Shown here one piece after another: positions 47,263 to 57,665 of a DNA stretch of 64,000 bases. A program made the position numbers and the translations under genes. The notes beneath the pieces were generated by a model. It ran no database searches. It saw only the letters and a list, made by a program, of their open reading frames with translations, and was not told the DNA's origin. Every line of letters begins with the position of its first letter. Positions within the stretch are counted from its first letter, which is position 1. The stretch is taken from NCBI GenBank assembly GCA_025024175.1, contig QCXZ01000137.1, positions 74,958,680-75,022,679 of the forward strand, in the 5' to 3' direction. The stretch comes from Rhyzopertha dominica (taxonomy: Eukaryota > Arthropoda > Insecta > Coleoptera > Bostrichidae).

Positions 47263-47426
47263 TGTTCTCGGGTGTCAATAAAACTATCACACCTTAGTTA
47301 TTTGAGACGTTTATATTTAATAAACTCTTGTGTCCGGGAGGGCTGGGATGCGCGCACCCGTCTCTACACGCGGTTGTTGCCAACTGTTCGTTTTTACTTG
47401 CGTTGTTGCCGGATTTATACCAAACA
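47263..47426 (-). repeat. BEL 5' LTR
   Basis: 164 bp, identical by eye to the 3' LTR; followed by the second ATCGT at 47427-47431. Confidence 0.96.
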
Positions 47427-47761
47427 ATCGTTAATATCAAAATTATTGTCTATTATGGCAAAAACATCGTCTACATATCTATACCACAATATCAGAAATT
47501 CATTTGTATTTTTCATATTAACTTAAGAAAGGGTTAGCTAAGAAAGGTGAAAGAGGGTTTCTCATTGCCAATCCAAATTTTTTATTATAAATTATTTTAT
47601 TAAATATAAATGTATTTTGTTTGATGTACAGTTTTGTTAACTTTAGGTATTCATCAATCACAGCTCCGTTGAGTTTATTTTGTACAAGAGATTCATCCAA
47701 AAATTCTAAAACTTGAGATAACTTTCTTAAGTATATCTAGCAAATAATCTAGGAGATGCCA
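47427..47761 (-). pseudogene. PLE-2 unit 1, upstream part (RT motif B region)
   Basis: On the minus strand: LVQNKLNGAVIDEYLKLTKL, then NTFIFNKIIYNKKFGLAMRN and PLSPFLANPFLS, the Penelope RT motif B segment (normally YKQ-x-x-GLAMGSPLSP). With 40796-41613 it makes one unit into which BEL inserted. Motif A is lacking. Ends in CTAGGAGATGCC at the junction with unit 2. Confidence 0.85.
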
Positions 47762-48974
47762 TTTGATTATCACTGGTACGGTGGATTGTCAGGAAGTACT
47801 TGGTACGTTTGGTTTCCATGTTAGTAATGAACAGTAGAGTCTTTTAGAAGTTATTAAATAATAATAGTAAAACACTATTTTATATCCTATTTCCAAACTT
47901 TTATTTTTGGAAAAGCTAACTAACAATATTTTAACCGCCAAGCGGTCCTCGCTTAACAATTATGACTAAATTAAAATACTGAAAACATTTAAACATGTCG
48001 TAAACATGGTAAAGAGTTGTGTGGTGTGGGAAAAATTGTCTATATTATATTTTTGACTGTATACTATTACGGTAAGTGGTTTATTTAAAAGGCCGCGAGA
48101 TCCATATTTAGCAGATGGTTTGAATTGCATTTCATGTAAACTGTTGCTAAGGGTTCAAACTGGCACGTGTTGAAGGTTTGATGTTGACGTTGACTATATC
48201 AAACTTGAGTCGTGTTTCAACATTATGTAATGCTAGGACAAAAGCAAGATTAATATTAAGTTTGGAAAATACATTTTGAAATCTATGTTCTATTGAAGGA
48301 TGGCATGCGAATTTTATATGGAAATTGCTTTCTTTTTCAGGACTGAGATACGTGTAGGATTGCAAATTGAATTTATATTTGTGTTTGTTCACAGCGCTCC
48401 TTTTTTGTATCCATTTAAATTGGGTAAGTTATAAATGTATGATAGTTCATTTCTGCAATCTTCTGTGGATAATGGAACAGTTAGTTTAGGGCATTTTGTA
48501 CAACAACTGTTTTTGATGTAATTATTTATATGTGTTTGTTTTCTGTTAATATTAAACGTGATTTTATGATTCTTTCTTGATATTGTTAAACCTAGAAATG
48601 GCAATTGGGAATCCTTTTCTGGTTCAAAAGTGAAATTCATTGGCAGATACAGTGATTCTAATTCTTGTTGGAAATTGTTAATATCAAAATTATTGTCATC
48701 GTCTGCATATCTATACCACAATATCGGAAATTCATTTGTATTTTTCATATTAACTTAAGAAAGGTGAAAGAGGGTTTCTCATTGCCAATCCAAATTTTTG
48801 ATTATAAATTATTTTATTAAATATAAATGTATTTTGTTTGATGGACAGTTTTGTTAACTTTAGGTATTCGTCAATCACAGCTCTGTTGAGTTTATTTTGT
48901 ACAAGAGATTCATCCAAAAATTCTAAAACTTGAGATACCTTTCTTAAGTGTACCTGGCAAATAATCTAGGAGAT
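47762..48974 (-). mobile_element. PLE-2 unit 2 (tandem duplicate, 5'-truncated)
   Basis: A second, better preserved copy of unit 1 in the same orientation. Contains RT motifs B and C on the minus strand, then a broken tail. The join at about 47755-47765 (AGGAGATGCCATTTGATT) resembles the LINE/PLE boundary at 40788 (GAAGATGCTATTTGATT), suggesting duplication through short homology. Confidence 0.82.
48389..48748 (-). pseudogene. PLE-2 unit 2 reverse transcriptase, palm C-terminal part
   Basis: 119 codons: ILWYRYADDDNNFDINNF with the catalytic DD, then LPMNFTFEPEKDSQLPFLGL (the FT-x-E and LPFL motifs), and INRKQTHINNYI in place of the usual YRKPTHTD block. Upstream, at about 48940-48780, LVQNKLNRAVIDEYLKLTKL and FGLAMRNPLSPF give motif B. 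A deletion joins the two parts after PLSPF. Downstream, frame 48147-48392 continues the connection domain and the start of the endonuclease region but no complete GIY-YIG is visible. Confidence 0.82.
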
Positions 48975-50080
48975 AGAAACGAATTTCCGATATTGTGCTA
49001 TAGATATGTAGACCATGTGTTTGCCATAAAACACAATAACTTTGATATTAATAATTTTACACAAAAAATAAATTCATTGTCTCATTTTTAATTTAGAAAG
49101 GATTCCTAACTGCCATTTCTAGATATAATAATGTCAAGAAAGGATGAGAGAATCACGTTTAATATTTACAAAATGCCAAAAATACAGATAATGACATCAA
49201 AAAGAGTTCTTGTACGTCTTCTAAGTACAACATGTCCTTCTTTAATAGGTTGATACATAAATGTTTCATTATAATCAGAAAATTACAGAAATGAACTATC
49301 ATATATTTATAATTTAGCCAACACAAACAGATACAAAAAATCAATTATTACTGAGCTATTATATAAACACAGATATAAATTAAACCTGCATCAGGTGCAT
49401 TATTTTCCTCAAAAATTAAGTAATTTTCATTCAAAACTAACATGCTATCCTTCAATAGAACATACATAAGTTTCAAAATTTATATTCTGAATTTAATATT
49501 AATCTTACTTTTGGTAATATCTGCCCATTAAGAAACTTATTAGACAACACCCTAGATAAAAAAACATGCTAAAGCAATCTGAGTTTATAAATTAAATACT
49601 GTAACTGCCCAAAAAATTAACATTAGCCAAACAAAACGTAATGCAAATATTAGGTTCAAAAGGCATAAAGCATAAACAACAGAAATTGAGGAAATCTTCA
49701 CTACCATTACATAATGTTGAAACAGATCACAAATTAGATATAGTCAACGTCAAGAAAATCAAACTGTCAACAAGCACCAACTCGAATCCCTTAATTGCAG
49801 GCTGTTTGCATGATACGCAATTCAAACCATCTGCTAAATACAAATCTCACGCCCTTCAATAGCCCACTTATAAATATAATATAAACAAATTTTCCCACAC
49901 CGCATAACTATGTGTTTAGCCACCGAAGAATACTTCTTAACGGTTGAAATGCTGGCATTTGGTTTTAACAAAAGTAAAAGTTTGGAAGTAGGGTCATAAG
50001 CAAGTGCTTTACTATTATTATTACACGTGTAGTGAGGCATCTGTCTTCGTTGCACGTACCTTTTGTACAATCAAATTCTT
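48975..50080 (+). mobile_element. PLE-2 copy 3, head-to-head with unit 2
   Basis: Orientation flips at 48975. The plus strand reads NEFPILCYRYVDHVFAIKHN (motif C, second Asp replaced by His), FDINNFTQK, then LPFLDIIMSRKDERITFNIY. Around 49600-49680 broken frames give VYKLN, then NISQTKRNANIRFKRHK, a GIY-YIG remnant. Similarity with unit 2 continues through CAAACCATCTGCTAAATA (about 49830) and TTTACTATTATTATT (about 50010). Heavily decayed. Confidence 0.78.
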
Positions 50081-50389
50081 TTTGTGTATACTGGTGTACG
50101 TTGTATTAGTTCACATCTAAATTTACAATGCCAATTTGAAGTACTAGATAATAATTTGAATTCTTTAAAAGCATTGCTTAGATTAGCATTATAACTATCT
50201 ATATAATTGTTGTGGCCTTACACCAAAGAAGATGCAGTTTTGTGATGTTTAAATTAAATCAACACAGAAAAGAATTCTATTCATTTTGAGTAAACAATAA
50301 ACTCGACAAAATCTATAAAAAGCTGCTGATGCAGTAGCGCAAAACGTTTCCAGTAATATATCTTTTATTGCCTCCTTTTAAGGCAACCA
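50081..50389. other. AT-rich intron, nothing recognised
   Basis: Between the PLE-2 cluster and the GC-richer island. Confidence 0.45.
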
Positions 50390-50830
50390 CAGAAGAGAAT
50401 GAACCCCTTATCCGCGCGCTACATTACAGCTTCGCAAGAATGAACGGATCGCTCCTCAAGTTATGCAATTCGAAGTGTGGGCGCACCATCCATCAAGCGG
50501 ATGCTCCGAGCCCCTGGTCGGCATCGGCGACGTGATTGAATTAAAAAGTTGTTACCGCGAGTTCCGCAAAATATACGGGAACAAAATTGTTCGGGAGCCA
50601 TTTAGCCGAGGAGTTCTAATTGCGAGTTGCACGTATGTTGAACAGCTTTCACGGAGAGTTTGGTTAAACTCCTCTCCCGAAACGAGTCCTGGATGGCTCG
50701 CTCTGACGTGATGTAACGTGACCGAAAGCAATATAAGCGCTCGAAATACGAACAACCACTTCATAGGGGCAATTTCAGGATCCGGAACTACTTCCGAGCT
50801 GCACCTTCCGCAGCGACATCTAGATATAAT
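50390..50830. other. GC-richer unique island, candidate conserved element
   Basis: Raised GC and CpG, no repeats. It holds a minus-strand ORF with a signal-peptide-like start (50555-50764). A plus-strand ORF 50463-50711 overlaps it and has no recognisable features. Confidence 0.4.
50555..50764 (-). CDS. Candidate signal-peptide-encoding ORF or exon, product unknown
   Basis: ATG at 50764 opens 70 codons starting MKWLFVFRALILLSVTLHHV, then RASHPG: a positive N-terminus, a hydrophobic core of about 13 residues and a small-residue cleavage region (VRA-SHP), an ideal signal peptide. The rest (LVSGEEFNQTLRESCSTYVQ, then LAIRTPRLNGSRTI) has one possible N-glycosylation site (NGS) and no domain that I recognise. 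A GT at the end of the frame (CTCGCG|GTAACA) could be a splice donor. It lies within the 47-kb intron downstream of the Ig1 exon, so it cannot be the ordinary first exon of the host gene; it could be a nested gene, an alternative promoter skipping Ig1, or chance. I also could not exclude that the island is noncoding. Confidence 0.35.
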
Positions 50831-51663
50831 GTAATCGCAGAAATAACTTCTTATTAACACTTGCAGGACTTCCTGGGAATAGAATGAGAGCATCGTATTT
50901 GGAAAGATTGAATAATGATTTTCTTATTGGACACTATCATTAGCGCAAAAAGTAACACAAGATGCAGAACTTTACGAGATTTCCCAAATTTGATTATAAA
51001 TGCAAACTTTCAGAACGACTTTGTTAGCTTAGATCAAATCTAAATGAAGTAGATAGTTGATGAAAAATATATTGAAACTGTCTTATTATTCACCTACCGC
51101 TCATAAGAGGTAGTTTGATCAAACTTGAGAGTTGAGAGGAGAACTTAATTTGTTTAATAAATAAGAGACAAAGCTTACAATAAACTTAAACTACAGAAGC
51201 TTAAGTAATGGCACAAGTGTTGTGTTGTTGCATGGGCTATATCCCATTCGGATAAAATATATATAATAGCTAAAATAAGTTAAAACAGTCTAGCGTTCCA
51301 GAAATAAAGCTGATTCAGTCGATCTAAATAGCAGCACTACCGACATGATCAGGTGCTGTCTGGACTTTATATGAACATTACACGTATTGTGACATTTTCT
51401 AAGAAAACTGAAACATTCCTGCTGGTTTATCCAGGGTTATTAGAACGGCACACGTTGGGTTAGGATTGAGAATTTCTGGACAAAACCCCTAAAATCGTAT
51501 GCTATCATCCACAGTAAGTTTTGCATAGGAGGTGCTAGTGAACTCAATTCTGCAACAGCAGACGATTTATTTCGAATGCTTGACGACAGGTGACGCTCTA
51601 AGATCACCTTGTCTACTCTACAGTCACTATAGTATATTAAAAATATATTAGAGTACCACAATA
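50831..51663. other. AT-rich intron, nothing recognised
   Basis: No repeat or gene seen. Confidence 0.45.
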
Positions 51664-53270
51664 GTCCGCCATTTTAGGGCAAAATAGCGGGGTAGAAGCA
51701 ATAACTCCTATAATACCAAAGACAAAGTGCTTCAGTGAAAACTGATGCTGACGTCGTCCTAGCGGTTATAACCAAACATTTCTTAATAATATGGCGAACT
51801 ACACGTCACGGTACATAGGCGGCCTTTCGTGGAGCGTTATTGCCAGAATGTGACATAAATAAGGTTTCATATTCAGATGAAATGCACCACTGCCTAAAAT
51901 GATTTCTACAAACCTTGATACTGTCAGTTATTTTTAAATAATATTAAAATAAAAAATCAGCAATATTTTATAATCTAAAATGTTCTCTCGGAGACCATTC
52001 GCAGCATTAATTATTATTTAAAATATGGGATTGTGGTCCTTGGGGCACTTTTGGTCAGTGACATTTGGCAAAGGCAAACCTGTTACATATGGATCAAAAA
52101 TTGACACGCGTTCGTTTCTGTTGGGTGAATGAATTTGCTCGATTTTATAGATTATTAAACGTTTAAACGGTTTGTTTAATGCGTGTATTATACTTTTAAC
52201 AATCTTTAATAGTGTGATGACTATAGTGTTTTATATGTTGTGCCATAATGCCTCATAAGTGTTGTGTTCCCGGTTGTAAAGCAAACTATGCGAGCGCGAG
52301 CGGTACAAAAGTTCGGGTGTTTCAGTTTCCCAAAGACGAAAAATATCCCCGTAAAAATTTTGTGCCAAATAACCATAGTCGAGTGTGTGAGTGCCACTTT
52401 TAAAAGGAGGATTTTATCTATAAAATTTCTCAACAGGATACAAAAACCGGTGAGATTGTTTCAGTTTCTTTAACTTTGCCACAATTAAAAGAAACAAGCG
52501 TACCAAGTAAATTTCCGAACTGTCCCAAATATTTATCAAAAAAATGATATACCGGAAAAGCAAAGACGAAAAATTTAAAGAATTAGATGAAATTCGTTTC
52601 CAACAAGCAATTGAAGAAATCAAACAAGAATATTTTACACGTAAGACACTTACAAGTTATACAACTTTTGAGGAACAATTACTTCGGTCTTTTAATTTGA
52701 ATAATTTTTTTTTATTTTTGTCGAATATGGCTTAACCATATTCAAAATAGAACACACGCCAGGCCCTACAATTACTTGGGCTGTTACAATTGCCAATAAC
52801 CTAGAGGTAAATACATATTTATATGGTCAATTGTTAACTGCAGAAGTAAGTAATGTAAAGACTCCTTTTTTCTCCAGATTTCCAAAATTAATCAAAATTT
52901 AATATTTATTTATATTCTCTACTAGTGTCTTTCGAACAGTTAAGTGCATACCTACGCCTATAATATTTATTGCCTACCTACCTCGCTATCTACGTAACTA
53001 CCATTTAAATTGTTTGTTAATTTTTATATATTCGTGTCCTTATTGTATGTTTAGTTTTATTATTATATTAATCGCTAAAACCATATTAATCTTTTGAAAC
53101 ATAAATAACTACACAAAACCCCTTATAACGTACGTGTTTCGTAGGACGACAGGCGATGACGTCACGTTGCAGCACTGTGTCTTTATTTCTAGGAGTTGTT
53201 GGTAGAAGACGAAATCAAACTTATTTGGTTTCCATGGTTTTGGTTTCATCCGTCATCTTAGGGCAAAAAT
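51664..53270 (+). mobile_element. Possible remnant of a THAP-domain (P-superfamily) transposon
   Basis: A THAP-domain pseudogene at 52248 lies between two related 22-bp direct repeats: GTCCGCCATTTTAGGGCAAA at 51664 and ATCCGTCATCTTAGGGCAAA at 53249. No terminal inverted repeats or transposase catalytic region were identified, so the element limits are tentative. Confidence 0.35.
52248..52735 (+). pseudogene. THAP zinc-finger gene remnant
   Basis: ATG at 52248 reads MPHKCCVPGCKANYASASGT, then VRVFQFPKDE, ENFVP-like KNFVPNNHSRVCECHF: the C2CH finger (C-x4-C, then C-x-x-H) of THAP domains. About ten residues including the invariant Trp between FPKDE and RKNFVP are missing. TAA at 52401 interrupts just after CHF, then the same frame continues KEDFIYK and VPSKFPNCPKYLSKK, the expected end of a THAP domain. 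A second frame (52544-52735) holds LDEIRFQQAIEEIKQEY and further residues without a recognised domain. THAP domains occur in host DNA-binding proteins and in P-element transposases; this copy is dead. Confidence 0.75.
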
Positions 53271-55689
53271 ATGGACAATGAATTGCGGTACTGTAATATA
53301 TTTAGTGACTGTAACGTTTACAAAAGAGCCGAAGGCGAGCTCTGTAAGAGATGAGTGCGAGAAAGAGCCTTATGGATTGTTTTTTTATACAGTTCTTTTC
53401 TATTTTAGGTGATCTTTAAATTCAAAAATTCAGGGAATTTTGCCTGCCATGCTTAAGTTGGTTAAGTGTTAATTGTGATAAGACCCATGATAGTTACGGC
53501 TTTACGAGGTGGAGTGTGTTTCAGGTTCCCTCAGAGTTTATTTAGTGATAGCAACCCTGGCAAATAAAAAGCTGCGTTTCTAACTGGCTCTATTACAAAA
53601 CGTAAAAAAATAACAATTCAACTAATAAAGTAGTAGTGTAAATGGGAGCTATGATGGTGTTACTAGTGATAAAAATGACAATAAGTGATGCAGTGCATGT
53701 AAAAGCTTATAATAACAATCCCACTGTGAACAGAATAAACTGCCATTGAAACAGCAATTATTGGTCCGTTTACTTGAAGTTCTTACAACAAAATACTTAA
53801 ACAAATGTGATAAGCGATCATTAAACGATAAGTGACCTCAAAAATCCTCTCTTAGAGTGAAAAACACTATTTTCATTCTAAAAAAAAATCGTAATTTTTT
53901 AATTTTCATTTTTTGGGTTCATTTCTGTAATCAGCGACCTGAAAATCCCCCCTAGAATGAACTTTTTGGTATTGTCCAGGCATTTCGAAAATTAAAAAAA
54001 AAGTTAACTATCCACATAGATTGAAGGACCTGACCTGACCTAACCTGTATAAGTCCCTGTCAGAACTAAGTTATTGACAGTGCCGGGGTTTAAATTATAT
54101 AGTATTTCTCTCTATTTCATCTATTCTCGATCTCCAGTTTAGATTACACGCTAGACGTGGTTGCCCAACAGCACTAAAAAGTCGTCGATGATATTCTACG
54201 AGTAGAAGAGGACTGTTCGACTATTTCAGAGCATCCGACACTATAAATAATGACATACTTTTTGCTAGCTTTTGTCTTATTGGATCACATAATAGAGATA
54301 ATAGAGTAATATTGTTACTAAGCTTCTAGGCAACAGCATACGGTGTGTTTTTAAAATGTTAATCATCTAAATTAGAAGACGCCTATTCAATATTCTCCCA
54401 TCCCATTGGTCCGTAAGTAACAAACTATTACGAGCGCTGTGGCATTTAAAAAATAAGACCCATTTATAGCCTTTCTTTAATTCTGTAGCTTTTCGTTCGT
54501 GGCAAAGGGTTATCTGCTTAGCCATCAAGCAAAGGNNAGCAATAACAGAGGAGAAACATTACTTTGCCTGTAACGAGCGATTTACGAGTCGAATAAGCAA
54601 ATAGACATGCTTTTATTCGACATTATTCTGATCCACGACAATGCACAGGCATGGGGAGATGAATGCTGAATGAATGAACAATGGAATGCTCGACACGCGG
54701 GAATCATTGCCCCAGGTGCTATATCCTTACTATTAGCATGCAGGATTTGCTGCATCATTTTAGCCTCAATTTCCTACAATAGAAGGCTTGAATGGAGTAA
54801 GTTCAATACAACCATTGGTTGCTATATACTACACGATTTGGTAATTGTATCAATGATTCCTTTTGTTTACTGGTTTAGGTGAAATAAAGTTGATGAAATA
54901 GAGTAATTTTGTGATAGCTCTGTAGCAAATTATTCCCAAAGAGATTACTCAACTAATACGTTACAGATACTCTGGTGCGAATAAAAAGAGTGCAAACTAT
55001 TCGCAAGCCTGAGGCTTACAGAACAATTGCTTTAAAATAGTTGAAAACATAAGTAGTTTGCTCGCAGGAATTCAATAAAAATTTAAAAAATCCGTTTCTT
55101 AATGCAATTAGGTTTCAAAATGCCTTCAATAAGGACGCAATTAAAGTCAGGATATTTTGACACGAAGTGACCGGAAAACAGCAAACAGATATTGCAGTAA
55201 CAGGAATGTAATGATATTGTTAATAGTAAGTATAAAAATATTTGCAATTAAAAAAGACAGTTATTTACTTCAACTGTTTACTAAGAATAGCAAATGGGTG
55301 TAGTTTGAATATAGGTAAACGAACTATTTCATAGCAAAATAGTGGTATTATTTTAATCCTTTTTATAATTATATGAAGCAGTCATAAGAATTTCCTGAAT
55401 AAAACGACTCACAATTATACCTCGGAGCGGTTACGCACAAAAAGACCTCGTTAAAATTAACATAATATACCTATTTACATTTAGCATTTTAGTGGAATTC
55501 TTGTTTTGTTAAGCAGCACATTAGCAGTTTTAAGTTATGTGAGTAAATCTATGTTAATGTCACTTTTAATTTATACTTTTATATGTTTAAATTGCTGATT
55601 TCATGCACTACTATCAAGCTGAAAATAGTAATAATTGGTAATTAAGGCTGTTTACACTTTACCTGATATTCTAACTTGTGACTAAAGCG
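53271..55689. other. Intronic DNA with small repeats
   Basis: Contains two loosely similar blocks beginning AGTGACCTCAAAAATCC (53830) and AGCGACCTGAAAATCCC (53934), and a telomere-like array at 54029. No gene recognised; ORF 54670-54882 is hydrophobic in part but unsupported. Confidence 0.45.
54029..54048 (+). repeat. Short telomere-like array (CCTGA/CCTAA)
   Basis: CCTGA, CCTGA, CCTAA and CCTGT. Same orientation and order as the array at 17738-17762. Confidence 0.55.
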
Positions 55690-56350
55690 AATCCGCAACG
55701 ATAGTTGCAACCGGTTTTCCGACGTGAACGCCTGAGGTCTCCAGCGGACAGACACACGGGAATAAAACATAATCGCCAGATTCATTTCCAATAAAAAACT
55801 TTCTCAATTCAACAAGGCGCGTCTGCGGGAATTTAAAATGAAACTAGTTTGAAAACAGAATACGCTTAACGTTAGCGAATTGGTCCTTCGGTGTCGGAGA
55901 TTTTCCTACAGCCATGAGGGCGAATTACATCCTTAACCCTTACTTTTGCTTCGGGGAAAACCTTAATCCGTTTTCTGAGAAAACAGGGGTTTGGGATCGC
56001 CGGAGGGTTTAGCGGAAATTTGACAGAGATACTTTGTAGCATCGAATAGGGAAATGCAGTCATGATCGTTATGTCTCTGACCCGCAAGGTTAAGCAAAGG
56101 CACGCATATAGTGTTTCGCACAATATGCTGCTGAAAGTAAATTGTTTTGACAGACGGGTGTTGACACGTACTTTTTATATGTTCACGCACATGCTCCCTA
56201 TTAAGTGAGGTGCCAGAGATTGATGGATGGATCAGCCATATTGCGAAATTCCATAAACCTGNNGTGCTACTCCACAGCGGGGAAAACTANTCGCTCACGC
56301 TGAGTTTCATTTTCTTCAGCAAGAGCTGCCCGCGGGATTTCGTTACAGTT
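55690..56350. other. GC-richer unique island, candidate conserved noncoding element
   Basis: Raised GC with stop codons in all frames over most of its length. ORFs 55872-56123 and 55963-56190 on the minus strand overlap in different frames and show no domain. Confidence 0.35.
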
Positions 56351-56859
56351 CTCGAGTGGCGCCGGTATTGAAGTAATCGGATAATAAACTGAAATAATTT
56401 CAGTGTTTGGGGGTGGAACGTTCTTCATGAAGGCATATAAATGGATCGAGATTATTGATATGAAATGGTTGTCGTATGTGAGGCTTCATTATTTAGAAGC
56501 TAGCCTTTCGATTATAAAATAAGCTTCGTTGTAAATTGACGTACTACCTATTTCATTTTATCGCTTTGCGCGTTATGCAAAAAGCCTGCTTTTTAATGAA
56601 GGCTGCCTAAGCATTTAAGGACTAATCCCGGGTATGATGCAGCCTTAAAGATTGAAGTAAAACCTCATTTTGAAGATCTTTCAAAGCGCTCTTTTCTATA
56701 AATTTTTAATTTTGATGTTGTGATACAGCATTTTTCATGTAACTTGAGAATAGAAGGAAATAAAATGGACCTAAGTTAGATCTTTGAAGGACCGTATGAT
56801 GTAAAATTCTTGTATCTCAATAACTGCTGCCTTTCAGGTAAGTAAGACGCAAACAGTGA
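56351..56859. other. AT-rich intron, nothing recognised
   Basis: Precedes the LINE fragment. No feature seen. Confidence 0.45.
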
Positions 56860-57665
56860 CACTAGTTTCGAGGAGAACCATAGTACTGAAACTTTTGAAG
56901 CAAAATGAAAGTAGTCGACCGTGTCAAAATCTTTCTGAAAATCAATGTAGGGAACGTCGACTTGTGTTTTCTCAGCAATGGACTCTCAGAATATTGAGAA
57001 ACGCATGCGAGATTGGCTACTGTAGAATGTTTGGCTATAAATCCAAGCTGGAATTTAGAAATGTCGTGATACAATATTAGCTCAAATATCTTGGCGAAAT
57101 TACAAAGCTGTGATATAGATCGTTAATTCTCAATCTCATTAATATCACCCTTCCAGAACACAGGATATGCTTCCAGGTATTTGGAAAAGCGGATGTTTGA
57201 ACATTTATGTTAAAAATGCGATGCAACGGCCTGCAAAATATGCTTGCACAATAAATTCAATACAAAGCTAGGAATCCAATCTATTCCCATTGTAAACAAG
57301 TTCTTCGATTTGTTAAGTGCAGATAGAATTGCATTTCTTGAGACAGATGAACTAGTAATTGTTAATGTACAAAAACTTTTGTTTAAGTCAGTACTTGAAG
57401 GCTTTGAGACAATGTAAATGCTCTTAAAATAATCGACAAAACAAAGAATGAAGTGCTTGTCATGATCATCCGGACCATTCAAAAAAATCTAATAATTCCT
57501 CAAACATAGTTAAATTTGAAGCCCGAATGACATATTTTACAAATACATAAATGTTTAAAAAATTATCCAAAACTTGGTGGACTTTGATTAACACTAGATA
57601 CGTCCGTAGGCCAGCGCTGAGAAGGACGCAGAAGCGGTGGATAGTTAACTTTGAAGTGTCCATCT
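56860..57665 (-). pseudogene. CR1/Jockey-type LINE reverse transcriptase fragment (minus strand)
   Basis: Reading down the minus strand: LCFVDYFKSIYIV (pre-RT block before the first RT motif), ILSALNKSKNLFTMGIDWIP (RT motif 1, normally L-x-x-LK-x-SK-x-PGPDGIP), SFVLNLLCKHI, then in another frame INEIEN, RSISQLCNFAKIFELIL (NYRPISLL-x-x-x-SKIFE-type block), QLGFIAKHSTVANLA (QHGF-x-x-x-RST) and YIDFQKDFDTVDY with the motif A aspartate. The catalytic DD block is absent. Several frameshifts and a stop; 3'-truncated. Confidence 0.82.

Larger units (their letters stand above)
41614..47426 (-). mobile_element. Full-length BEL/Pao LTR retrotransposon
   Basis: 5813 bp with 164-bp LTRs that appear identical, a perfect 5-bp target duplication, a primer-binding site, a polypurine tract and one uninterrupted gag-pol frame on the minus strand. 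Inserted into a Penelope-like copy inside the host intron, in the same orientation as the host gene. Identical LTRs mean recent insertion, since both LTRs are copied from one template. No env-like frame was seen. Confidence 0.97.

Noticed and set aside
47008..47526. 172-codon plus-strand ORF across the BEL leader and 5' LTR
   Set aside because: Antisense shadow of the element's leader and LTR; no domain.
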